In this document: positions 50,201 through 60,512 of the stretch, in pieces
Position numbering within the stretch: position 1 is the stretch's first letter
Layout: each line of letters starts with the position of its first letter
Assembly (NCBI GenBank): GCA_033032175.1
Contig: CM065304.1
Coordinates: 4,898,001 to 4,962,000 of the forward strand
DNA from: Saturnia japonica
Lineage: Eukaryota; Arthropoda; Insecta; Lepidoptera; Saturniidae
Length of the DNA stretch: 64,000 bases
Reading direction: 5' to 3'
The notes under the pieces: generated by a model
Databases searched by the model: none
What the model was told of the DNA's origin: nothing
The model's input: only the letters and a program-made list of their open reading frames with translations
Position numbers and translations under genes: made by a program

Positions 50201-53200
50201 GTTCAATCACGCAAACTTCAAGAATAGGCGTTTGAGCGACCTTGAGCTTTCATATGAAGTATGATAGTCAGCGACCACGTTTCAGCACCATATGATCAAA
50301 TACTTTCATCTAAGACAATTTTTAGACATTCAATGTGTGTGATAAATAATAAATAATACCGATAATTACAAACCTGAATTGGAATATTTTAAATAGTAAT
50401 AAAACTTCACAGACCCAAAGAACTATTGAAAAGGTAGAAAACGAATTTAGATTTATATTAAAAATGCATTTACTTTCCGGGCTGCAGGCACATGTACGCC
50501 GATTCACCGATGTGGTCGATTGGAGCATCCGATACATAATATATGTCGCTTAGACGCTTTTCGGTTTCCACAGCAATAGATACGTTTTTATTGGGACCTG
50601 TATCACCCACAAAAACTACCCTGAAAAAAAAAATAGAATGCTGACTTGTCGTAGAGTAAATACACTGCTTAGGTCTATTAGGTCCATATTTTTGGCAATG
50701 TTGCAATATTATAAAATAAGTAATAATATTGCTATGTATTGAAATTTTGTTTGCAATTGTGTCCGTGTTTGCAACATGTAATAAAATATGTGAGGATGGT
50801 TAAATGAATATAAATATATGCATGGATCATTCGACGTATTGACTATAAAATAAACAGAAACTTGGCTTTTTATATAGTAACTAGCAACCACCCGCGACTT
50901 CGTTTGCGTTAATCTGTGGCTCCTTTTTAATTTTTACAAGCCACTAACGATTTCTTCTTCAGAAATTAATAACATTCTAAATCTGGATGCCACGGATTAT
51001 TTATATAATTGAGCTTTATGAAATTTGTTTCTTCCGAGCGTATGATTGCTTCTATATCAGAAAAGATGTCAACCCTACTTATTAGTAACCTAGAGTACTT
51101 AATATCTCAATATGAGTGTTTTCACACAGAAATAACAGTGAATTTACCATTAACTTAGCTGGCGAATTTTTCTATGTGGGGCAGATAGCCAGCTGATCAG
51201 CCTTTTTTCTCAAGGTTTTGAGAACGGTATATTTCTTCAATACTGTCGATTTTTCTAGGGTGGGCAGTGGCCACACCTATCTACACCCGTGAAATTTACA
51301 CTGAATATAATATATAGACAACTATTTTTTTTCTTAAAATGAGATACCTGATATGTAAATCAGTATTCTTACGTAAAAATGGTTGTTATTAAATGAATCT
51401 ATGAAATATTAATTATCTTTTCTAACTGCTCATACAATAATAGTGTAATTATAAACATAACATTAAGTTAAAATAAATCTTAAATTAATATTGAGAAATA
51501 CTCGCTCCACCAAAACAGCCAAAAGATATTACATATTACCTTTCAAAACGTTTATCTAATAATACCTTTAACTATGTTAAGAAGGTTTTCTAATAAAAAG
51601 GGAGGTATACTAACTTAAGTTTCGGCTTCCCGGTCAGTGACTTGCTAAAAGGATTCGGGTCCATGAAATATATGGATATTTGTTCATCTGAATTTTGTCC
51701 AATGACAATCGGCATGTACTGTGAAAATTAAATTACTATTCATCAAAGCGGGAGATATTGAATTGACACAACGAAATTACATTGCGCCGATGTTATTTTA
51801 TATTAAATGAATTTCACATTGGATCCAATCATACTGTTGTCCGAAAACTATTTAATAAGTGATATTTGTTTAATTTTCCACAAAGGGAAGTTACTTAAGT
51901 CCACAGTTACGTAAACAGTAAAAACTGCATTACACAAAAAACAAATCGTACTTTATTAAATTACTAGCGGTGTGCCCGTGGCTCCGCACGCGTAATTGAT
52001 GTATTAATTATTTTCATCCTGTAATTTTATTTTTACTCATATTATTGACAATTCATATAGCTTATCCATTGAAACATTATATGGACTTCCCATGTACAAT
52101 TTTCATCACAATTGGTTGAGAATTATGAAAATTGTTTTTTTTTTACATATTTCTGAAATTATTGTTGACGATTATTATAGCCTAAAAAATTGAAAATGTT
52201 TATAGCCCATTATTTATGATATGACTTATACAGTGTATCAACTTTTGGTGTACAAATTCCATGAAAATCGGTCAAGAACTAACAACTTTTTTTTAATTAT
52301 TTTTTTTTCGATTTCTATAAGTAATATTGAAAATTCTTATACCCTATTAATTAACCAATGACATAAGCACCCCGTATACAGAATTTCATAAGAATCGGTG
52401 AAGCCGTATTTGAGTTAAATCCGGACATACAAAGAGACAGAGACACAGACAAAAAAAAATTAAAGACATATTTGTAACCAGTAATCATTCATATATTAGG
52501 CCTATAAGGAAATAAAAAACAATCACATACACCGAGAGAACTACCGATTTATTAATATCGATATTACCGTAACATCCAGAAATTCATTAAAATGAAATAA
52601 ACTTTAAAATACTTATCCAGTGTATTTATATAATATCGATCGATCGGCTATTTTCGATTTGCTTTTCGAGTTTATATTTATACCTATTATGGAAAAGAAA
52701 ACTGACGTCATTACCTTTGTCACGACCTTTTGAGTAATTATGTGAAAACTGTCATATCTTTGCATGAATTTGGGTACATTCCAGTAATTGTAAATAATTT
52801 TATGGTGCTAATTGTCAAAACAGGTAAGTAGGTAGGTAGAGCACAGAGAAATGTATTTGTAGATCTCTCTCTACTTGGGGCAGTCAGACTGGTGGAATAC
52901 GTGCATCCTACAGAAGATCTCAACCAAATAAATAGTTTTTCTACGTTGAAATATTCAGTAGTCTTTATTGATTTAAAAAATTGATCTTATTGGCCTAAGG
53001 AATGAATTCTTCAATAAAGCAATCTCAGATCGCCATGCCTATATTGGACCAATTTATTACTAGCCAAAATTTAAAAACCAATAACCATTCCAGCCACTGT
53101 TTTTAAATCTTCTCTAACGATGTGAGTCTTCATCCTCCTTCCCGCGCATTTCGTGGGACAACTGGCTGTTAATGTTAGCACACGGTGAGGTAGCGGCGAC

Positions 53201-55892
53201 ATCAACGCTGTTCCGTGCTCTTCAACGGGAGCGATACCTTCGCCTCGTACAGCTACATCGACGGGACAAGCCATCGTATTCAACAACACCAATCCGGTTT
53301 GCTGATGACCGGGCAATTGTAAAGTTGAACGCTATAAACAAACAAGAAATAATAAAAATGAAATATATTATACATATCATATTTTGACCATATTGCATAC
53401 GCAACCTCAATACCATTCCTAATAATACTAGATGTGTCAGCAGCTGCTCTCGCGTGTGCTAGAGAAAGCCGTCGATCGGACACACGCGCGTATCTTGCTG
53501 CTGAGTCCCGCTCCCACTTATTTTAAAGATAAAAATGCTTCTAGTGGATGATTCTTAGAAGATAGACTCACATTGACTTTTTTGTAGGCTTTTTAATATC
53601 TACAAATATGTAGTACATTATTTTGATATATACTATACCCATGGCATCTAATGGCTTACTGGAATTGATTCACTATGCCCTTTTTTATTTGTGCGGAACC
53701 CTAACTATTTTCTAAAGTTAAAGTAGTCTATGTTACTTCTTATAACGTCAGCCATCTGCCAGTGAAAGTTCCGTCAAAATCTGTCCAACCGTTTCGAAGA
53801 TTACCCGGAGCAAACAGACTGATAGACAAATTTAAAAAATGTTTTTTTTAATTACTATTATAGGTACTGTACGTCGTATGCATTTAGTAAAAAGTGCGAG
53901 TGAAGCCAACTAAAAGTAATACCAAATAGCAATGATTTATGGTATTTCATTTCGCCCGCAGAGTTCGCGAGCCGTTGTTAACAGCGCACGTCACGTTCAA
54001 TCATAAAATAAAATAGTAATTATGCCATACTGTGTAGTTAAAGAGCATAAAAACTTTAAAAGTTGGTACTATGCGTGGTATCTATATAATTTTTTAATCT
54101 AAGGTATATTAACAATTAACAACAATTATTAACAATTTAGTTGGCGTGGAAACCGATGTCATTTTACCATCACCGCACGTGTACTTCCCATATTTTCTTT
54201 TTATGAGCTTCCATCCTCTATTCTCATCCCTTAAAGTTTTATTTCGCTTCAATAAGTAACATATGACCTTTCTCAAGGTCCAATCTATCTCTATACTAAA
54301 ATTCATCAAAATTGGTTCTGCGGTTTAGGCGTGAGAAGGTAACAGACAGACGGATGTATATATGAAAGAAAACCGTGGCTGACTGACTAACTGATCTATC
54401 ATCACATAGCTTAAACCACTGAACAGATTGGGCTGAAATTTGACATAAAGATCAAGACGTAGGCATCCGCTAAGGACGGATTTTTCAAAATTCAACCTCA
54501 AAATGGGTGTAACGGGGGCTTCAAAATTTGTATGGAGAATTTGTATAAGAATTATATTTTTCAATTCGACATAAAGGTTATTTACTTCTTGAATACCTTA
54601 CATACCTCAATACCTATCTGAAGAATACCCGCTGATACAAAGGCCAATGAGGCCAACATGCCACCAACGAACATCTTTTGCAAGGGCGGCAAGTCTGGCA
54701 ACACTGGCCAAACTCTGCCGGGACACACCGGTATCATCAAGAGAACCATCGCAGGATTCATTACTTGCAACTGGTCTGGCATAAGAGTAAAACCGAATAC
54801 TTCGCTACGTAATCTTGATGCTTGGAATGTCCAACGTGAACCCTAGATACATAATAATTTTTCAACATAACTTTTCATGTTGTCTCGTAATAAGCAGTCT
54901 ACATATTATAGGCACGTACCGAAAAAATTATTATGTGATAATATGGCTCAAGATGGTGACACGCTAAACATAGTGGACAAAGTGGCTTTCAAGAGCTGCT
55001 GCTGGAACTCACCTATAGATCTAGGCGACAGATTTTCAACTTGAGAGTGATAGCTAGCCAGGCGGTCATTAGGAAATGTCCAACCAACATACTATGATCT
55101 CATCACGATATTTTACTTCAACTAAAACTCAGACTCATTGTAGAGATTCGAACTCAAGTCGATCGATGCAGTGTCCGTACATACTACCACTGAACTATTA
55201 TTGTTGTAAAACTGTATATTTTCCATTTCAGTACCTACATTATAATATAATACGCATTTTACTATTATGTGACCAGATACATTTAAAAGACCTTTGCATA
55301 TATGAGCTGTGTGCATGAGTATTGCAAGCAACTGGATTTTTTTTAAATGTTTTTACACACATATATTCACATTATATGAGATGGAAACGTTTGCCATATC
55401 CCTTAGTGTTCACAAATGCTGTATATAACTAAGTATTAAATCTTAAATTTTTGTGAACAAGGGCGTTCCCTAACTGGAGTCATTCGCCTGTAATGTAACA
55501 GTTCTGATTTGAGAATTTCATCAGTGAATGAGGAAAACCGAGCATAACATTGTGCACATTCAAAGGCCTCAATGCTGAAAATCTAATCTTGGATTTGTTA
55601 CATTACAGGCGAATGCTCCCGGTGAGGGTGCACCCTAACGAATGGCTTAATCCATTATTAACAAAACATGAAGTTATATAACATAATGATATAAAATATA
55701 TTATATTAATACCTGCTGATCAAACAGTGACCAAAATATTGGAACAGGAACATATAAATACAGTATGGAAAAAACTACTTTCATGTCATGAACAAGTTTC
55801 TCTCCGTACTTCTCAATGGAATAATCGAGCCAATGCTCACTTAAGGGACCATCGGTTCTGATATCGTGGTTTAAGCGTTTCTTGATTGGATA
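47078..55892 (-). CDS. POT/PTR2 (SLC15) proton-coupled oligopeptide transporter, C-terminal exons
   Basis: Eight minus-strand exons join with consistent phases to give about 494 residues: 55713-55892, 54606-54842, 53086-53331, 51615-51718, 50474-50620, 48236-48479, 47623-47730 and 47078-47296. Family marks are VPIFWSLFDQQ followed by GSRWTFQA (helix 7), LMPDQLQVMNP (helix 8), a large extracellular loop of about 250 residues, then LAWIVPQYLLVSVAEIMF and SGLEFSFTQAPKSMK (helices 10-11), VAFGNLIVILVAQ and FFVYALVLAGAML (helices 11-12). The proteins import di- and tripeptides with protons across the plasma membrane. Animal members are about 650-750 residues, so roughly 200 N-terminal residues (helices 1-6) lie upstream, beyond the gap at 57.7 kb or outside the window. 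There are no stops or shifts, so it is probably a live gene. Confidence 0.88.
47623..47730 (-). CDS. POT transporter exon g (helix 11)
   Basis: 36 codons, phase 0, acceptor AATCTAG, donor AGG-GTAAAT. Reads APKSMKTITIAAWYVSVAFG and NLIVILVAQTKIFESR, matching the usual SMKS...A.GN motif of helix 11. Confidence 0.9.
48236..48479 (-). CDS. POT transporter exon f (loop end and helix 10)
   Basis: 244 bp, acceptor TTGTATAG, donor CAG-GTACTA. Begins FKWRAQSAGGEVSGSGEGYL and ends with the strongly conserved LAWIVPQYLLVSVAEIMF and SGLEFSFTQ of the family. Confidence 0.9.
48567..48690 (+). repeat. Lepidoptera-type interspersed repeat tail
   Basis: The series AAAGGCCGGCAACGCATCTG, CGAGCCCTCTGGTGTTGCGG and a CCATCAGGTGCACC block followed by CCCGTTTGCCCC and a short A tract is a tail I recognise from many moth and butterfly sequences. 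It sits in the intron between exons e and f of the transporter. Confidence 0.6.
48751..49831 (-). pseudogene. Degraded mariner transposase in a transporter intron
   Basis: On the minus strand the reading starts MTERSEQRICIKFCSKLVKS and includes MGKTQINEWYKRW (helix-turn-helix region). After several stops and shifts the motif TGDESW (first catalytic Asp region, codons near 49385-49400) is visible, then SPYSPDIECYNFWLFPK (third acidic residue), and it ends WKHQWEHLVQYKG. The middle catalytic Asp block is not readable. At least six lesions make it long dead. No clear inverted end pair was found. It belongs to a different mariner lineage from the satellite element. It lies in the intron between exons e and f. 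Confidence 0.75.
50474..50620 (-). CDS. POT transporter exon e (extracellular loop)
   Basis: 147 bp after a long pyrimidine tract and CAG; donor AA-GTAAAT. Reads VVFVGDTGPNKNVSIAVETE and RLSDIYYVSDAPIDHIG, ending MCLQPG. Phase 2 at both ends agrees with exons d and f. Confidence 0.8.
50879..51000 (-). repeat. LINE/SINE 3'-tail remnant
   Basis: On the minus strand it ends CGAAGTCGCGGGTGGTTGCT followed by AGT, the common ending of an RTE-like Lepidoptera repeat. Located in the intron between exons d and e; the upstream boundary is unclear. Confidence 0.4.
51615..51718 (-). CDS. POT transporter exon d (extracellular loop)
   Basis: 104 bp, phase 0 start and two bases over at the end; acceptor TTTTCACAG, donor AA-GTTAGT. 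Reads YMPIVIGQNSDEQISIYFMD and NPFSKSLTGKPKLK. It is supported by phase and by the acidic loop-like sequence, not by a conserved motif. Confidence 0.7.
51963..52470 (+). repeat. Interspersed repeat in intron c-d
   Basis: It starts ACTAGCGGTGTGCCCGTGGC and ends with a GACAGAGACACAGAC block and an A-rich tail. The middle holds repeated AATCGGT(C/G)AAG words typical of RTE-like 3' regions. No reading frame survives. Confidence 0.5.
53086..53331 (-). CDS. POT transporter exon c (extracellular loop)
   Basis: 82 codons in phase 0 after a TTTATAG acceptor, RSTLQLPGHQQTGLVLLNTM to KTVAGM. Position and character fit the large variable loop of animal POT proteins. The donor ATG-GTTATT is a weak match, chosen because it is the only one that keeps the phase needed by the next exon. 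Confidence 0.7.
53688..53846 (+). repeat. Short RTE-like 3'-end fragment
   Basis: The block AAAATCTGTCCAACCGTTTC, GAAGATTACCCGGAGCAAAC and AGACTGATAGACAAA is the characteristic end of an RTE-like repeat. It lies in the intron between exons b and c. Confidence 0.45.
54236..54550. repeat. Two adjacent repeat fragments
   Basis: 54236-54360 contains ATCTATACTAAAATTCATCA and GGTTTAGGCGTGAGAAGGTA with ACAGACAGACGG, in the plus sense. 54372-54545 contains GCTGACTGACTAACTGATC and GGGCTGAAATTTGACATAA, a second, unrelated family often seen in insect introns. No coding content. Confidence 0.4.
54606..54842 (-). CDS. POT transporter exon b (helices 8-9)
   Basis: 79 codons, phase 0, acceptor ATCTAG and donor GAG-GTATGTAAG. 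Starts GSRWTFQASRLRSEVFGF and ends in the hydrophobic MFVGGMLASLAFVSAGILQI segment. The PVCPGRVWPVLPDLPP stretch between the helices is unusual for the family. Confidence 0.88.
55136..55205 (-). repeat. tRNA-like SINE head
   Basis: On the minus strand TAGTTCAGTGGTAG is an excellent A box and GAGTTCGAATCTC an excellent B box, about 30 bp apart. The flanks do not pair into an acceptor stem, so this is a SINE or tRNA pseudogene in the intron between exons a and b. Confidence 0.5.
55459..55640. mobile_element. MITE with ~42-bp inverted ends
   Basis: CATTCGCCTGTAATGTAACA at 55481-55500 has its perfect inverted partner at 55596-55615. Matching continues outward imperfectly (GGGCGTTCCCTAACTGGAG against GGGTGCACCCTCACCGGGAG). 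The interior of about 95 bp has no frame. It lies in the intron between exons a and b. No target duplication is obvious. Confidence 0.7.
55713..55892 (-). CDS. POT transporter exon a (helix 7)
   Basis: 60 codons, phase 0 at both ends, between a GTTGTTTCAG acceptor and a CAG-GTATTA donor. Reads YPIKKRLNHDIRTDGPL, then HWLDYSIEKYGEKLVHDMK, and the family signature YVPVPIFWSLFDQQ. This is the most upstream exon of the gene that I can find. Confidence 0.88.
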
Positions 55893-57256
55893 CTGAAACA
55901 ACACAATTCATTAAAATTGTGCTAATACATTACTGAACATTATAATTGAAATATCCAAATCTGAAATATCCAAAAGAACATCGTAGCTCATTTAGTAATG
56001 GTTTTCAAAAGAGCCGTTTAAAAAAATCAACTTAGTTTTTTTGTGTGGTATAATGATTCAAATGTAAATTGGATGATTGGATTATTTGGTAGCAAAGCAT
56101 CTGATTTTGTGGGTTATTTCTGGAATTTGTTGTAAAATGTACTTATCAAAAATTATATGAATGTAAAAGTGATTCCTCAATCTAAGCATCTGAATTGAAG
56201 AGACACTTGGAACTCAGAAAGTAATCGGTGAATATTTTTGAAAATTTATTATTTAGTAGTATTTGTGTATCGTACCTACTAAAAATCCATTTCCAATACT
56301 GCAAAAATTCAAGTAAATATAGTATAACTTTTCAATCTGTATATAAGAGCGTGGAATTCTATTAAATTAATTTCCACGGCTGAATGCTAGGGAATCATTT
56401 CCTTTTAAATATTTCTATTACAAGATAAGATATGTATCAAATAGATTTTTATTTCGATCATATTATATCTACTAGTAACCGAGCGAGTTGAATACAGAGC
56501 TAAGGAATTCGATAGTGGTGTTACCTGATTCGAATTATGATGTCGATAAATTTCAACGTTGTTTTAAATTCAACATTTACATTTTGATTAACACAATGAA
56601 AAACAATGTAATAATTTATAACACATTTTTTTATCAATTACTACATAAAGAAATCCAACTGACAATATAAATCATGGAAATTTTATCACCATCAGATATA
56701 TTTTTCTCCATGTCCCGTGCTTGGCGATGAATAAAAAAATGTTCCTTTTTTACCGAATTTAATGAACTTGGATTAGTCATTATTAAAAACAAAATATAAC
56801 TTGGGGTCGCAACTAAGCAATAATGATCGATAGTTGTCAAAGACAACACTCAAAGTATATCACATCACAGACCAGGCGTGCGAACGACATAGGGAGATGC
56901 TCCCGCTCTTTACCTCAGGTCCCGACTGCATTCAACTCGTGCGCTTACTATATATATATATAGATTATTGATTGATTTCCGGTGGCGCTACAACTAGATG
57001 CTGCGCTACCTACAAATAATAGTTCCTAGAATAGGGCAATTAATATCGTATTGTGTACTAACCATTTGAAATTATGCTTGTGTGGCTGAACTAATAGTGT
57101 TGTGAACTTCTAAACTTTATATTAAACCCTATTATAGCCGGCCCGCTGAAAGCGCAACGCTACTTAATGTTTGCGGGTTGCGGGAGGGGAACAAAACCTA
57201 CCAATGAGTAAGTATGTTGCCGGCCGCCGGGCGCCGGCTGCATGGTTAATACACTA
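55893..57256. other. Upstream of transporter exon a: intron or intergenic, no exon seen
   Basis: I looked on the minus strand for the missing helices 1-6 of the transporter and found no stretch with their character. There is a short TATATATATATA run near 56950. Open frames at 56488-56670 and 56634-56849 are AT-driven. Confidence 0.5.
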
Positions 57257-57548
57257 AGAGCGGCCACATACAGTCGGAATTCCGCTTCGGAATTTCGATT
57301 CGAAATATCGAATCGGGATTTCGAATGCAGTAAATCTATACACATCTATGGATCTGTCACACACATACGGTAGTTTTCCGTTCGTAGTCTTCTCCGATTC
57401 GAAATTCCGTCAATGGTCGACGTCTCTCAACTCAGCCATTTTATTCGGAACGGAAATAAACGTATGTGTGTGAAATATATATGGAATCCTGATTCTATAT
57501 TTCGAATCAAAATTCCGAAACGAAATTCTGACTGTATGTGGCCGCTCT
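57257..57548. mobile_element. MITE with ~52-bp inverted ends (292 bp)
   Basis: The left end AGAGCGGCCACATACAGTCG continues GAATTCCGCTTCGGAATTTC to about 57310. The right end is its inverted counterpart (TGACTGTATGTGGCCGCTCT) with a few mismatches. The interior repeats TCGAATC/GATTCGA words and CACACACATACG against CGTATGTGTGTG, an inner inverted repeat. No frame is present. The target duplication is not clear. Confidence 0.8.
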
Positions 57549-57688
57549 AATACGGCTTATGTGGCTAAGCCTGGGCTATCTCGAAATAAGGGGATGCTGT
57601 GTGTATGATGGGGCTGGAAGGGCATTGTTCATTATGAGCTTTCGAAAGCCATCGATTTAGATTTCTACTGCCAACAACTGATGAGATT

Positions 57689-57788
57689 NNNNNNNNNNNN
57701 NNNNNNNNNNNNNNNNNNNNNNNNNNNNNNNNNNNNNNNNNNNNNNNNNNNNNNNNNNNNNNNNNNNNNNNNNNNNNNNNNNNNNNNN
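57689..57788. other. Assembly gap of 100 N
   Basis: Exactly 100 N. The right side begins inside a LINE tail, so the gap probably hides more of that repeat. Confidence 1.
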
Positions 57789-57861
57789 CGTAAGCGTAAA
57801 AGCCGCAGCGGCTCTGTTTGACGATAGGCCCCTAAGGCAACAGGTAGTCAGTCTAGAAAAA
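57789..57861 (+). repeat. 3' tail of Jockey-like LINE, copy 1
   Basis: AAAAGCCGCAGCGGCTCTGT, then CCCCTAAGGCAACAGGTAGT and a short A tract. It is the end of an earlier insertion of the same family as the element at 57996. Confidence 0.75.
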
Positions 57862-57900
57862 AAGGATAAAAGGATGCGTATCGGAAAGGTTAAAGTCCCA

Positions 57901-57995
57901 AGTTCGGTGAAGCTGTAAAAGCCGCAGCGGCTCTGTTTTTGGGTAGAGCCCCTAAGGCAAACAGTGTAGTCAGTTAAAAAAAAAAAAAAAAAAAA
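57901..57995 (+). repeat. 3' tail of Jockey-like LINE, copy 2, with A20
   Basis: GTGAAGCTGTAAAAGCCGCA, GCGGCTCTGTTTTTGGGTAG and CCCCTAAGGCAAACAGTGTA, then 20 A (57976-57995). It is near-identical to the tail at 62941-63016. The full element starts directly after this poly(A). Confidence 0.8.
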
Positions 57996-58813
57996 CAAGG
58001 TTAAAGCGATTCGGGATTCCGATTTCGACAGCTGACGTGAACGGACGTGTCCGCTCGCGCTCTCGATCGCTGTCTGAATATCGCGCTCTGCTTGAACTGG
58101 TTTACGACTTGTTTACTCTGATCCACGCACCCGGTCCTAGGCCCGCCGGTTCAGAGTACACAGTTTAAAGTTAGTTTTTTAAGCTTTCACATACCGCGTT
58201 GTATAGTGAAGGCGGTGTTATTGTTGTGTGGCGAGTATCAGGGTACTCGTCCCACGCATAGCGCCGTCTCGCTCGCACATTTCGTGTAGCACCTCGGTAC
58301 ACACGAAAAACCAACCGTACTTTTTAGTACGAACACAAAAAGGCGATTTCAACGCGAATTTTTTTCTAAGGCACGCAAATCCACGCTTAGTGGTCGTTCG
58401 TCGGATACCTGGCGGTGTTAACGAAGACGAGCGGAGCGTGCCCCGAGCACTCTTCGGTTACCTCCTTCTGAGGTAAACGATAACTCGGACGGGCCTGGGA
58501 ATCTTAGCCTTTGACTTTTTGCATAGTTACGTCCCAGGTGTCTCCTTCCTAACCCTCCTTATCCTTACCATCCATCCTCGTGGTTGTTTGGGCGAAGCCG
58601 CGGTTTATACCGATCTGCGTCCTCTGCCACGAGACTGCTAGGGACTCCCCTAGGGAAACGTTAGGTTCTTTTCCTGTGCGTCATTACACCGTGACACACA
58701 GATCTCATTACTCCGGGCTCGGATAGTCCGACAAACTCATTCGGCGTACCCCCCTGCCCTCCAGGTAAGGAGGTGTTTAAATTCACTCCCCCGTCCTCCA
58801 AACCGCCACCGCG

Positions 58814-60447
58814 ATGGCCGAAAAAACAAAATACGCAGAATTCGAATCGAAAATTAGACAGCTGGAAGCCGATAACCAGCGCCTTATCAATTTTATGTCA
58901 TTACATCTGCCCGCGCTCAGCGATGAGTACGTTAGCCGGGCACAGATGGCGGACTCGCTTCGCCCGCTCTCGACCAATCGGAGCGTTAATGCCGCGCACG
59001 CCATCCCCTCCACCTCCACCCCCGCGGTTCCTGCGACCGAGTACCCCCGCCCCTCTAGCCTCAAAAGTGCGAGTCGGGCTTCGCGCACGTCACGAGCGAA
59101 ATCGCAACAGCGATCGTTCTCCCCCGGCCCCTATGGCCGCCCCGCTAAACCCGTTGCCCCCGCGGCAACAACAACATCCCTATCTAATTCTTTTTCGGTC
59201 CTCCCAGTCGAAATAGACATGGGCGCCCCCGTCAGTCCAACTCCTTCCTCGGAAATTAAGTTTTCGCTCCACTTCCGAGAACCGTTAATTATCCCGACCG
59301 AAACTGCCGCGGACAACGACGACTAATTCACAGTCGTCAAATCACGGAAACGTGCGTCCCGAGACAGTCCCGTCGCGCAAACAAGCGTGACCAAAACAGC
59401 CAAAACGGAAAATGGCTCTGCCTCCCCCGCGCCCTCCGCAAATACCGACGAACCGTTCGTCGGTAAAAAACAAAGACCCCCGCCCATCATAGTCCGCGAC
59501 AAAGCAGTCTGGACTCAACTTTCAAATGAGCTTAGATCGCTCAAAATCCAATATTCCAAGGCGCGTAATATCGCGACTGGAATATCGATCACGATGAGCT
59601 CGCTTGACAGCCATCGTCAAATAACTACCCTCCTCCGTAGTAGGAATATCCCCTACCACACATACGTGCTCGAAGAGGAGCGAGTCCTCCGAGTGGTGCT
59701 TCGACGGGTCCCGGTCGAAATCACACTCGAGGAAGGTCCTCGCCTCTCTCCAAGCACAACAATTCCCCATCAGTGAAGTACATCGTATGTACAATAAAGA
59801 AAAACGAGCCCTTCAACTGCTCGTTTTAATACTGGATAAGACGCCTGAAGGCAAAAAAATATTTAATCTTGAGACGGTATGCAAGCTTTCTGGAGTATCC
59901 GTAGAGCCCCCGTACAAAAACCACAAACCCTCTCAATGTCACAACTGCCAGTTGTACGGGCACTCCGCCCGCAACTGCTATCTACGTCCGAGGTGCGTAA
60001 AATGCCTAGAGGACCACCCGACCAGGGAGTGCACGCGTCAGCGTGACTCCAACACACCCCGAGCTGCGTATTATGCAGGGAGGAGGCACATCCCGCGAAC
60101 TATCGCGGATGCCCCAAGGCCCCGCGCACCACGCACCCTCGCCGCCCTTGGTAGGCTGCCCCTCAGAGGGCACCCCCCGCCTCAGGTCCCCGGCCACAAC
60201 CTCTGCTCAATCCAGGGGTGTTTCCGTCCCTCCCGACCCCCCGCTGCACTCAGGTGGCCGTAGGCCCACCCGCACCCCATGTGCAGCCCAAAACCGTGTG
60301 ATCGACTCAGAACGCATGGGTCCCCAAACCACAGCCCCTCATGGCTATGGATATCCCCGCGCTCCTGCGCCCCGCGCCTGCACCCATGTCACATACGATG
60401 ACCTTATGATCTCGCTCATTCGTGAGCACGAAAAGACAGACATCTAG
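58814..60447 (+). pseudogene. LINE ORF1 (gag-like) with three CCHC knuckles
   Basis: ATG at 58814 opens MAEKTKYAEFESKIRQLEAD, a short coiled coil, then a Ser/Pro/Ala-rich linker. One TAA at 59324-59326 interrupts the frame (a Tyr-to-stop change is likely), which continues to about 59730, through KQRPPPIIVRDKAVWTQLSN. A one-base shift leads into ISEVHRMYNKEKRALQLLVL and the PRE_C2HC-like domain. The knuckles CHNCQLYGHSARNC and CVKCLEDHPTREC are intact; the third, CVLCREEAHPANYRGC, is in another frame. A Pro-rich tail reaches 60447. Such proteins bind LINE RNA as cytoplasmic or nuclear particles. Not functional here. Confidence 0.85.
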
Positions 60448-60512
60448 AGCAGTAAGGTTTCGTCGAAACCTTATGTGCTTTTCCCCGGCTCGTAGAGCCG
60501 CTACAGCTACAG

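Noticed and set aside
52738..52923. A further transporter exon in the intron between c and d
   Set aside because: The frame has no phase-compatible splice pair, and skipping it gives perfect phase from exon c to exon d.
54025..54105. Start of a THAP-domain protein (MPYCVVKEHKN)
   Set aside because: Only about 25 codons, no further THAP residues; chance resemblance or a tiny transposon relic.
55136..55205. A functional tRNA gene
   Set aside because: A and B boxes are good but the ends cannot pair into an acceptor stem and no anticodon stem is convincing.
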